Shown: in pieces, positions 7,980 to 15,571 of the stretch
How positions within the stretch are numbered: position 1 is the first letter of the stretch
Layout of the letters: every line of letters begins with the position of its first letter
NCBI RefSeq assembly: GCF_002970935.1
Contig: NZ_CP027194.1
Coordinates: 1,860,001-1,924,000 of the forward strand
Direction: 5' to 3'
Origin: Lactobacillus sp. CBA3606
Lineage (GTDB): Bacteria > Bacillota > Bacilli > Lactobacillales > Lactobacillaceae
DNA length: 64,000 bases
The notes under the pieces: generated by a model
What the model was told of the DNA's origin: nothing
Database searches by the model: none
Seen by the model: the letters and a program-made list of their open reading frames with translations, nothing else
Program-made: the position numbers and the translations under genes

Positions 7980-9665
7980 ATGAAACCTAATAAAAACAAA
8001 AAACAGATTGTAGTTAATTCAGCAAATCTGAACACGGTCCATAATTTGGAAAATGCTTTTTCACTTTATCCAGAAAACAGACGACGACCAGTGAACAAAA
8101 CACTATATAAGGATACATTTTTTAAATTAGTCTACAATGTTAATGACGACTCATTAACCATAATATCCTTAGGAAATATTGTTTATTCAACAATTCCGTA
8201 CGACACCACTCGTAATTACATGCAACAATCTGCAATTCAATATCTGCTCAATCCAGAAAAAGTCCATCAACATATTCGTCAGGAAAAGAGTAATCTACTG
8301 AATTATTTTGCCTTTGCATTAAACAAAATAAATAGTCAAGTCTACGGGAAAAATTCAGTTGCGGTTAATCAATCCTATCAACAAATTTTTAATGATCCAT
8401 TATTTGAAATACAAATCAATGGTCGACTTCTACAACATGAAGAAACTGGTGCCATTTCAGCAAATATTCCTGCTAAATTTCTAATTAAAATCAATCGGTC
8501 AAGCGGTATATCTGAATATTTAAAAGCTTACATGCAATTTGTTATACAATTAATACATATTCTGCCAATTGCAACAAACGGCCGAGCAGTTATTGCCATG
8601 CTACCCGCCATGGAAAATCAAACTCGAGTAATTAATCCAGACGGATATCTGAGTACTCATTCAAATTTTCATACTGCAGAAAAATTATTAGCAATGAACG
8701 AAAATAATAGTAATCTAGATATTAAATTATCAAATAAACCAATCTTAAAATCGGAGGTTGGAAAAACACTGATTCAGAATAGAAAAAATTACACTAAACA
8801 AAGCATTAGTCCTAATTTATTAGCACCCTACTTTGAAAATACCACTACAGCGGAAAATGACAATCTCTTAAACGTCGTTTCAGATATCCATTCAACTAAC
8901 AGTAAACTGCCAATTATTAACCAACACTTTAATATCTTAGCTGGTGATATTTCAGACTCACAGGTCACTGATAAGCACATCAGAGGTGTCTATGTACTCG
9001 GAAACCATGATACAACAGATGCACTTACGCAGACTACGCTCTTAGCAAGACAGATAGGCACAAGAGGTGCTTCTTTTTTAAGAGAACCATGGTTTAAAAA
9101 ATTTGTCGATGCTTCGACACGTCGGTGGTGGATGCTACCAATTGGTGACAATGATTTTTATAAAAGTGTCAGTTCTGAACTACAGTTACGATTTCCAAAA
9201 ATGACGATTTTGAACAATAATAGTACCATACATGACGGTGTTCGTTACATTGGTATAACTATACCGATTGAATTTAATAAACGGATAAATGAAGAACAGC
9301 ATTTTTTACTCCAAAAATTAAATGAACTATTAGATTATAATTACACGATACCAACAATCATCATCTCACACGCACCATTATTCAATGAATTAAGTCTGCT
9401 CACATCAAAAAATGTAGATTATCATGAAAATTATGTTTGTCTGGAACCCAAGATAAAAGAATTATTTACCAATTATAATATCCTCGGTGTCATTCATGGT
9501 CACCATCACATTCCAGCATCTTCAGGCACATTTAAGATGGTCAAATTTGCCAACAAAGACTTATTCGTCATATGCTCTATTTATGCTCAGAGTAACACCG
9601 GCTTCGATTTAACTAGTCTTATAAATTATAAACGGCCAACACTTGATACGACCATTAAAAGATAA
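7980..9665 (+). CDS. Metallophosphoesterase with unknown N-terminal domain, AT-rich island gene
   Basis: The 561-residue protein carries a complete calcineurin-like phosphoesterase core in its C-terminal half: SDIHS (Asp302, His304), GDISDS (322-327), GNHD (341-344), ISHAPLF (His464) and GVIHGHHH (503-510), so all dinuclear-metal ligands are present. The first 290 residues match no family I know. Substrate could be nucleic acid, nucleotide or phosphoprotein. The gene is visibly AT-rich compared with the flanking chromosome and sits alone between an IS3 remnant and two inverted IS200/IS605-like copies, which points to acquisition by transfer. Start codon and promoter arrangement suggest leaderless expression. 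Confidence 0.85.
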   Translation: MKPNKNKKQIVVNSANLNTVHNLENAFSLYPENRRRPVNKTLYKDTFFKLVYNVNDDSLTIISLGNIVYSTIPYDTTRNYMQQSAIQYLLNPEKVHQHIRQEKSNLLNYFAFALNKINSQVYGKNSVAVNQSYQQIFNDPLFEIQINGRLLQHEETGAISANIPAKFLIKINRSSGISEYLKAYMQFVIQLIHILPIATNGRAVIAMLPAMENQTRVINPDGYLSTHSNFHTAEKLLAMNENNSNLDIKLSNKPILKSEVGKTLIQNRKNYTKQSISPNLLAPYFENTTTAENDNLLNVVSDIHSTNSKLPIINQHFNILAGDISDSQVTDKHIRGVYVLGNHDTTDALTQTTLLARQIGTRGASFLREPWFKKFVDASTRRWWMLPIGDNDFYKSVSSELQLRFPKMTILNNNSTIHDGVRYIGITIPIEFNKRINEEQHFLLQKLNELLDYNYTIPTIIISHAPLFNELSLLTSKNVDYHENYVCLEPKIKELFTNYNILGVIHGHHHIPASSGTFKMVKFANKDLFVICSIYAQSNTGFDLTSLINYKRPTLDTTIKR

Positions 9666-9800
9666 GATGAATTCATAAATCTTTGAACTCTAAAAAACTG
9701 AATGTTTAAGTGTTCATCCGCCTTTGCGAAGATATCGAGTCACTCAAAGAAGCCTAAGAGCGTTATATTAATTGGTACAGTAATTATTGAATTCCCCTTA

Positions 9801-10442
9801 AAATCATAACTACCCATAAAACGAATAATTTACTCCAGGGTTATAAGCTCTATGTACTTGCCAGCATCTCGAGATGCTGGCTTTTATGTATCAAAGCCAA
9901 ACCACTCTTGTCACTTTTGCCACTGCTTTACGCGGTGCTTGCTGGTATTACTTACCTGGACCCTTAATAGAGACTCCATATTTCCTAATGATCACGTATA
10001 TACCTCTTGGTGGTTGATCCATTTAATCCAACTGTGCTGACATAATAACCAACTGACCAGAAATGTCGATTTTTAAATTTCATGTTGAACAAACATCATC
10101 AATGCCGATTTACCTTCCACAAGTTTTATGCCTTTGTATTGGTACAACAAGTAAATATCATCTTGCAACTCACGTTGATATTGATTATAAATTATTTTTC
10201 TCCTATATTTTGGAGTGAATACGCTATGGTACTTACAAAGCCATTTGGTATGCGCAAGACTATTTAGTTTATTCGCCATTTCTGACGTTTCCTTTCGATT
10301 TTGAATGTTTGGCTCTGACACTTACATTCTAAATCTGATGGGGGCGTTTTGGTTTAACCATTTTGCCATCCGCCCGCATAGCGGGTGGTTTTTTGTTTCA
10401 CACGCTTTAGCGCGCTCAACTAGGCCTAAAGGCATAACAAAA
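9801..10442 (-). mobile_element. IS200/IS605-family insertion sequence, deleted copy
   Basis: Inverted homologue of the element at 6346-7114. Both ends are recognisable, including the left-end hairpin and a right-end hairpin that has decayed to TATTCGT/ATGGGTA, still pairable through G-T pairs. It is shorter because of an internal deletion in tnpA. Confidence 0.85.
9960..10279 (-). pseudogene. tnpA remnant, HUH motif deleted
   Basis: Begins MANKLNSLAHTKWLCKYHSVF like the intact copy, but jumps from YKGIKLVEG straight to KSALMMF. That removes about 28 codons containing the HUH metal site. It then stops early at VQHEI. The downstream sequence still encodes FKNRHFWSVGYYVSTVGLN and a tyrosine-containing KRYIRDH in another frame, followed by further stops. 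It cannot be an active transposase, though its ends could in principle be used by the intact copy. Confidence 0.85.
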
Positions 10443-10491
10443 TTGGCCGGTATATCCCCGGTAAAATACCGGGAACATACCAGCCAATTAG
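10443..10491. repeat. Imperfect inverted repeat abutting the left end of IS200/IS605-like copy 2
   Basis: AATTGGCCGGTATATCCCCGGTA / TACCGGGAACATACCAGCCAATT around a short A-rich loop. It occupies the same position relative to the element as the hairpin at 6310-6346 and shares the GGTATGTTC core, but the rest of the stem differs. Confidence 0.65.
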
Positions 10492-10515
10492 CAGCTTAGA
10501 AATTCACTCTAATTT

Positions 10516-10878
10516 ATGGGGTTCACTTCAAATGTTATTTTTAACGGGCCATACGAAGCCTCCAAACGTAATAAACTGATTGTTTGGGGCTGTTATCTAT
10601 GTTCTAGCATTGGTACGGTACTATATTTCTTCACCGGGTATCAACTGATTCATGGGATAATCAATCAAGAGTTCCTAGCTATCGCATTTTTATCGTATAT
10701 TCCAGGGATTATCATAATGCCTAAACAAATCTATAATTATTGGTCGCAACAGCCTGATCCTAATCAAAAAATCATTATACCAACGGTTGCGGACTACCAA
10801 TTTGCTAACAAGCTTAGACTAAAAGAAGCCATTGCGTTTGCATTCTTCGCATTAGCAATCTTGTTGCTTAGAACGTAA
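10516..10878 (+). CDS. Hypothetical membrane protein, 120 aa
   Basis: I do not recognise the family. Three hydrophobic segments are visible: LIVWGCYLCSSIGTVLYFF (about 22-40), a second around AIAFLSYIPGIIIM (55-69), and a C-terminal EAIAFAFFALAILLL. No clear Shine-Dalgarno precedes ATG 10516, and the start lies only 25 bp from the hairpin beside the IS copy. The original promoter or N-terminus may therefore have been altered by the insertion. It converges with the map gene through a shared terminator. Confidence 0.6.
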   Translation: MGFTSNVIFNGPYEASKRNKLIVWGCYLCSSIGTVLYFFTGYQLIHGIINQEFLAIAFLSYIPGIIIMPKQIYNYWSQQPDPNQKIIIPTVADYQFANKLRLKEAIAFAFFALAILLLRT

Positions 10879-10937
10879 ATTTTAAATTAGTTTTCTTGTT
10901 TCAATAAGCATTATTATGTGGCGTTTTCAAACAAATA

Positions 10938-10999
10938 AAAAATAAAGTGATCCTCAATTAGGACAAATATTGTCCAAGCCTTGAGGGTCACTTTATTTT
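10938..10999. terminator. Bidirectional terminator between the 120-aa gene and map
   Basis: AAAATAAAGTGA.CCTCAA and TTGAGG.TCACTTTATTTT form a long stem with A/T tails on both strands. Confidence 0.8.
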
Positions 11000-11039
11000 T
11001 GTTTTATCGAGGTTTGAAATTCGATTGTATCAAACAGAA

Positions 11040-11828
11040 TTATTTTAATAAATAGGCCGCATCCGCTGCATGATCGAATGAGGATAAAATCTTAGGCCCA
11101 TCATCGGTAATAACGAGGGTATGTTCATACTGGCAACTTAAACTGCCATCCATCGTCCGGACGGTCCAGCCATCATCAGCTGTTTCGCCAGAACGCCAGT
11201 CGCCGATGTTCACCATTGGTTCAATGGTAATCGTCATCCCAGCCTTGAGCCGTGTCCCGTGACCAGCTTCACCATAATGAGGGACGTCTGGTTTTTCATG
11301 CATCGTTGGTCCGATACCATGGCCGATGTATTCGCGGACCACGCCGTAACCCATTTGGTTTTCAGCGTAATCTTGAATTGCCCAGCCGATATCACCGATA
11401 CGGTTGCCAACAACGGCTTGGTCAATCCCACGGTAAAGTGCTTCATAGGTGACGGCCATTAGTTTTTTGACTTCTGGTGAGGCTGTACCGGCAACGAAAG
11501 CGTGGCAAGAGTCACTCAAGTAACCATGGTAGTTAATGACGGTGTCGATTTTTAATAAATCGCCGTCTTTAACTAAGATGTCTTTACTAGGGCAACCGTG
11601 ACAAATCATGTCATTAACGCTGACACAAGTTGAGTATTTGTAGCCTTCAAAGTTAAGTTCACCCGGGGTGGCGTCGTGGGCGGTAATGTAATCATAAGCA
11701 AAATGATCCACATCCCAAGTTGTAATGCCAGGCTTAATGTAATCTTCTAAGGCATGAAACAAGCCGACCATGATGTCGCCAGCTGCTTGCATGCCCTTAA
11801 TCTCGCGATCTGATTTAAGAGTTATCAT
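11040..11828 (-). CDS. map: Methionine aminopeptidase, type I
   Basis: A 262-residue cytosolic enzyme that removes the initiator Met from nascent proteins. Landmarks are DGDLLKIDTVINYHGYLSDSCHAF with the two metal-binding Asp, GHGIGPTMHEKPDVPHYG with the metal-binding His, TIEPMVNIG and CQYEHTLVIT with the metal-binding Glu residues. GGAGG lies 4 nt before ATG 11828, and residues from there match family N-termini (MITLKSDREIKGMQAAG); the upstream extension in frame is spurious. It is a single gene and converges with the 120-aa membrane gene. Confidence 0.95.
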   Translation of the reverse strand: MITLKSDREIKGMQAAGDIMVGLFHALEDYIKPGITTWDVDHFAYDYITAHDATPGELNFEGYKYSTCVSVNDMICHGCPSKDILVKDGDLLKIDTVINYHGYLSDSCHAFVAGTASPEVKKLMAVTYEALYRGIDQAVVGNRIGDIGWAIQDYAENQMGYGVVREYIGHGIGPTMHEKPDVPHYGEAGHGTRLKAGMTITIEPMVNIGDWRSGETADDGWTVRTMDGSLSCQYEHTLVITDDGPKILSSFDHAADAAYLLK

Positions 11829-12099
11829 GTTTCCTCCAAAAAAATTAAATGAATTTATGAGTAAAATTGGTTCCTTTGTTAGTATACTGCAATCAGCCAT
11901 ATCCGACAAAATGCATTGTTTGTGGTGTGTCAGGCTAAGGCTGCGCAATAAAAAAGTTATAAAAAATTTGCTCGGCTCCGGATATTGAATTGGCGGGCAA
12001 GTAAGCGGATTGGTTGTTTACAATTGAGTCGCCATTTCAAAATAAAGGCTGGTTATCCCAAAAGTTAATGATACAATATATAGTGTTGTTTCAAACAAG

Positions 12100-12120
12100 G
12101 CCACTACATACTGTAGTGGC
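12100..12120 (+). promoter_or_regulatory. Perfect hairpin in the pnuC-like leader
   Basis: GCCACTACA-TAC-TGTAGTGGC, 9-bp arms, lies between a TACAAT -10-like hexamer (12072-12077) and the start at 12187. A second short palindrome, GTTGGCCAAC, follows at about 12131. The leader is of a length that could hold a regulatory RNA, but it matches no riboswitch I can name. Confidence 0.45.
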
Positions 12121-12186
12121 TACCGAATAGTTGGCCAACTATTAGCATACAGCGGTATATTTAGCGATGGAAAGAGGAACTTTATT

Positions 12187-12960
12187 TTGAGTAATTATTT
12201 TAAATTTTTGTCCCACCAATTAAAAGGTTGGCCACAACAGAATTACTATTTATTCTATTTTAGCTTGGGTTGCCAAGTGATGACCTTGGTAAGTGCGCCT
12301 ATCACAATCCTATCTATTCTAACATTTATTGGGACGACCTTGGGTGTTTTATGTGTCTTAGCAATCAATGCGGCGAAATCAGTCAACGGTTTGTTGGGCG
12401 TTATATCAGCAATTTGCTTCATTGTTGTTGGTTTTTCAGCGAAAAACTATTTAAGTATTGGGGAACAACTTGCTTACGTCGTGACCTTGGATATTCCGGT
12501 GTTACTCAGTGCGAGCTGGAATGTCAACATGGTCTCGAAAATTCGAAAGTTTACTGGCCGGACTTGGGTCGTGGCCATTGTGGCAACCTTAGTGGTGTAC
12601 GGGGTATCCGGTTACTTAATCGGCGCTTTAACGGATGATCCACGGCCGTGGGTTGATGCGATTAGTTTCGCCATTTGCCTAACAGCGGGTGTGATTTGCT
12701 ACTTACGTTACAATAATCAATATTTCTGGTGGATTGCATCAGGGCTAGCGCAAATGGTCCTTTGGTTCATCTCGTTCCGACAAGGTTCCGCAACCTTAGC
12801 GATGTTCATTAATAGTTCCGTTTACTTAATGAATGACGTTTTAGCGTTTACTGTTTCGCCTTGGTACAACAAGCATGAACGGGCTCGCTTGATTGCCGAA
12901 GAAAAGGCCGCCAGTGAATCAACAGATGATGCGGCAACGGACTTTAGTTTAAATCATTAA
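12187..12960 (+). CDS. pnuC: PnuC-like nicotinamide riboside/mononucleotide transporter
   Basis: A 257-residue polytopic membrane protein with about seven hydrophobic segments. The PnuC features are a W-N-V motif in LSASWNVNMVSK, the Arg/Trp-rich loop DDPRPWVDAISF, and NNQYFWWIASGLAQMVLWF. The family facilitates uptake of NAD precursors, trapped by phosphorylation inside the cell. Start is TTG 12187, preceded by AGAGGA; no better start exists nearby. The C-terminus ends in a charged cytoplasmic tail. It has a leader with a strong hairpin and its own terminator. Substrate could also be another vitamin, since PnuX/PnuT relatives transport riboflavin and thiamine. Confidence 0.8.
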   Translation: MSNYFKFLSHQLKGWPQQNYYLFYFSLGCQVMTLVSAPITILSILTFIGTTLGVLCVLAINAAKSVNGLLGVISAICFIVVGFSAKNYLSIGEQLAYVVTLDIPVLLSASWNVNMVSKIRKFTGRTWVVAIVATLVVYGVSGYLIGALTDDPRPWVDAISFAICLTAGVICYLRYNNQYFWWIASGLAQMVLWFISFRQGSATLAMFINSSVYLMNDVLAFTVSPWYNKHERARLIAEEKAASESTDDAATDFSLNH

Positions 12961-12980
12961 TCAGAATAGGTAACACGATT

Positions 12981-13020
12981 AAAAAACGATTGCGATGATT
13001 GACGTCGCAATCGTTTTTTT
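12981..13020 (+). terminator. Terminator after the pnuC-like gene
   Basis: AAAAAACGATTGCGA...TCGCAATCGTTTTTTT with a long T run. Confidence 0.88.
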
Positions 13021-13024
13021 TGAT

Positions 13025-13051
13025 AACTTGTCTAGCTAGTATAGACAAGCT
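13025..13051. promoter_or_regulatory. Upstream TreR operator candidate
   Basis: CTTGTCTA (13027-13034), 7 bp, TAGACAAG (13042-13049). The half-sites match those of the promoter-embedded operator at 13100-13119 but have wider spacing, fitting an auxiliary site for looping. Confidence 0.65.
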
Positions 13052-13095
13052 AAAACATAATGAAACTCATTATTAAAAGCAAAAAGCGTTGCTAT

Positions 13096-13124
13096 TTGAC
13101 AACTTGTCTAAACAAGTTTATAGT
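13096..13124 (+). promoter_or_regulatory. tre promoter with TreR operator filling the spacer
   Basis: TTGACA (13096-13101), exactly 17 bp, TATAGT (13119-13124). The spacer is the palindrome ACTTGTCTAAACAAGT, so bound TreR would exclude RNA polymerase. This is the promoter of treR-treC-PTS. Confidence 0.85.
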
Positions 13125-13129
13125 CAGCC

Positions 13130-13144
13130 TTGAAAGCGATTGCT
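13130..13144 (+). promoter_or_regulatory. cre box downstream of the tre promoter
   Basis: TTGAAAGCGATTGCT fits WTGNAANCGNWNNCW at every position and lies just past the predicted transcript start, where CcpA acts as a repressor or roadblock. Confidence 0.82.
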
Positions 13145-13167
13145 TAATCAATTGGAGGGCCAAGTAG

Positions 13168-13896
13168 ATGCGAAATAAATCAGCACTAGTTTATGATGAC
13201 TTAATGCAAAAAATTGATCGCGAGGTTTACAAACTAGGCACTTATCTGCCGAGTGAATATCAAATCTGTGAACTTTACGGTATCTCACGAGAAACTGGGC
13301 GCAAGGCCTTGGCAATGTTAGCTGAGGATGGTTATATCCAGAAAATTCGTGGGAAGGGGTCGATGGTAATTGAACATCGACAGTATGAATTTCCAGTTTC
13401 TGGGATTGTCAGCTATAAGGAGTTAGCGCAACAGCTACATGTGAATACTGAAAATGACGTGTACTACTTTGAACCACATGTGAGCTTACCAGTTCAAAAG
13501 TTTACATCGTTAGGGGTCGAGATGGCTGCCGAACCAGTGACTGCGATTAAGCGGATTCGCGTCATTGATAGCGAACCAGATATTATCGACAAGGATTATA
13601 TTTTACAAGCGGTGGTACCGGATTTACCAAAAAGTGCGGCTGAAGATTCATTGTATGCCTACTTTGAGGATGAATTGGGGTTAGAGATTGCCTATGCCAC
13701 CAAAGAGATTACGATGGAGCCGGCGAACGCTGAAGATTGTGAACGCCTCAACTTAGCAGCTGGGGCGTATATGGCAGTGGTCCGGAGTGTCACTAGTCTA
13801 GCGGATGCGACGCCATTCCAATATACCGAATCACGACATCGTGCAGATAAGTTTCGGTTTCGGGACTTTGCCCGCCGGACTAAGAAGTCAAATTAG
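13168..13896 (+). CDS. treR: Trehalose operon repressor, GntR family
   Basis: A 242-residue regulator. The N-terminal winged helix (LMQKIDREVYKLGTYLPSEYQICELYGISRETGRKALAMLAEDGYIQKIRGKGSMV) is GntR type; the C-terminal UTRA effector domain (about 90-240) would bind trehalose-6-phosphate. GGAGG precedes ATG 13168. It is the first gene of the operon, ending 15 bp before the phosphotrehalase gene, and its own promoter carries matching operators, so it should repress itself and the operon until trehalose-6-P accumulates. Confidence 0.92.
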   Translation: MRNKSALVYDDLMQKIDREVYKLGTYLPSEYQICELYGISRETGRKALAMLAEDGYIQKIRGKGSMVIEHRQYEFPVSGIVSYKELAQQLHVNTENDVYYFEPHVSLPVQKFTSLGVEMAAEPVTAIKRIRVIDSEPDIIDKDYILQAVVPDLPKSAAEDSLYAYFEDELGLEIAYATKEITMEPANAEDCERLNLAAGAYMAVVRSVTSLADATPFQYTESRHRADKFRFRDFARRTKKSN

Positions 13897-13911
13897 AGAG
13901 GAGCCGGCGTT

Positions 13912-15555
13912 ATGAAATTATCACAACAAGTCATTTATCAGCTTTATCCAAAATCATTTTATGATAGTGATGGTGATGGGATTGGTGATCTACAAGGCAT
14001 TATTGCCAAGATTCCTTATTTAGCAAAGCTGAATATTGATATGATTTGGTTCAATCCATTCTTTGTATCACCGCAAAATGATAACGGTTATGATATTGCG
14101 GATTATTACCAAATTGACCCAACTTTTGGGACGATGGCTGATTTTGACGAATTGGTCGCGAAGCTCAAGGCAGTCGGGATTGAAGTCATGCTCGATATGG
14201 TCTTCAATCATACATCGACGGCGCATCCCTGGTTTCAAAAGGCATTAGCCGGCGATCCTAACTATCAAAAATTTTATTATTTGCGACCAGCCAAAGCCAA
14301 TGGCCAATTACCAACGAATTGGGAATCGAAGTTTGGTGGGCCGGCCTGGGCACCGTTTGGGACGACTGGTTTATATTATTTACACCTATACGACCCCACC
14401 CAAGCGGATTTGGATTGGCATAACCCTGCCGTGCGTGCGGCTTGTAGCGCAGTCGTTAACTTTTGGCGTCAAAAGGGCGTTAAAGGCTTTCGCTTTGATG
14501 TTTTCAATGTGACCGGCAAAGCCACCACCTTAGTGGATGCTCCCGCTGGTGTTGCCAGCAAGACGCTTTATACGGATCAACCGGTGGTGCATGATTATTT
14601 GCGAGCACTGAATCAAGCCAGCTATGGTCAAGATGCGGCTAGCATTACTGTCGGTGAGATGTCATCGACCACGATTGAAAATAGTATTGGGTACACGGCA
14701 CCGGCTAATCAGGAACTATCGATGGTGTTTAATTTCCATCATTTAAAGACCGATTATGTCGATGGTCGCAAATGGTCAAAGATGCCCTTTAACTTTCCCC
14801 GCCTGAAACGACTTTTAGACGACTGGGCCAAGGGAATGGCTGTCGGTGGTGGTTGGCAAGCACTATTTTGGAATAACCACGATCAACCGCGGGCCATTAA
14901 TCGCTTTGGCGATGCTGGCAAGTACCGTACTAAGTCGGCCGAGATGTTAGCCACCGTTATTCATTTGATGCGGGGCACGCCGTTCATATATATGGGTGAA
15001 GAAATCGGGATGACCGATCCGGATTATCAGTCGATGACTGACTATGTGGATGTTGAAGCCGAGAATGCTTATCACACCTTGATTCAACAGGGGTATCGCC
15101 CTGAAGATGCTTTCACCATTGTCAAAGCCAAAGCGCGGGATAATTCACGGACACCGATGCAATGGGATGCGAGTGCCACCGCTGGCTTTACGACCGGCAC
15201 GCCCTGGCTTCAGCCAACTAATCAGGCTGAGATTAATGTTGATGAGGAATTAGCCCATGGCGAAATTTTTAATTATTATCAACAGTTGATTCACTTGCGG
15301 AAAACGATGCCAATTGTTGCGGATGGGGATTATCAGCCGTGGCGTTTAGATGATGATCAAGTCTTTGGTTATTGGCGTCAACTAGGGACGCAACGGTTAC
15401 TAGTCTTAAATAACTTTTACGGCACGGCAACGACCGTGACCCTCCCGACTGCAATGGTCACGGCCAAAGTCTTACTCTCTAACTATACGCAAGTTCAGGT
15501 GCAACCTAACTTAGTTTTGAAACCTTACCAGTCAGTTGTCTTAATGCAAGCATAA
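13912..15555 (+). CDS. treC: Alpha,alpha-phosphotrehalase (trehalose-6-phosphate hydrolase)
   Basis: A GH13 enzyme (547 residues) that splits imported trehalose-6-phosphate into glucose and glucose-6-phosphate. Catalytic residues are visible: nucleophile Asp196 in GFRFDVFN, acid/base Glu249 in TVGEMSS, and Asp324 in WNNHDQPR. The family markers DGIGDLQGI, MVFNHTSTAHPWF and DNSRTPMQWD are present. A neighbouring trehalose PTS and TreR support this over the related oligo-1,6-glucosidase. GAGAGGAGCC precedes ATG 13912. It sits 16 bp before the PTS gene, in one operon. Confidence 0.93.
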   Translation: MKLSQQVIYQLYPKSFYDSDGDGIGDLQGIIAKIPYLAKLNIDMIWFNPFFVSPQNDNGYDIADYYQIDPTFGTMADFDELVAKLKAVGIEVMLDMVFNHTSTAHPWFQKALAGDPNYQKFYYLRPAKANGQLPTNWESKFGGPAWAPFGTTGLYYLHLYDPTQADLDWHNPAVRAACSAVVNFWRQKGVKGFRFDVFNVTGKATTLVDAPAGVASKTLYTDQPVVHDYLRALNQASYGQDAASITVGEMSSTTIENSIGYTAPANQELSMVFNFHHLKTDYVDGRKWSKMPFNFPRLKRLLDDWAKGMAVGGGWQALFWNNHDQPRAINRFGDAGKYRTKSAEMLATVIHLMRGTPFIYMGEEIGMTDPDYQSMTDYVDVEAENAYHTLIQQGYRPEDAFTIVKAKARDNSRTPMQWDASATAGFTTGTPWLQPTNQAEINVDEELAHGEIFNYYQQLIHLRKTMPIVADGDYQPWRLDDDQVFGYWRQLGTQRLLVLNNFYGTATTVTLPTAMVTAKVLLSNYTQVQVQPNLVLKPYQSVVLMQA

Positions 15556-15571
15556 AAAGGAGGCCATTTTT

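Noticed and set aside
6346-10442. A composite transposon carrying the phosphoesterase
   Set aside because: IS200/IS605-type elements move as single strands and do not form classical composite transposons; the inverted arrangement and a dead second copy make joint movement unlikely. Kept only as an island.
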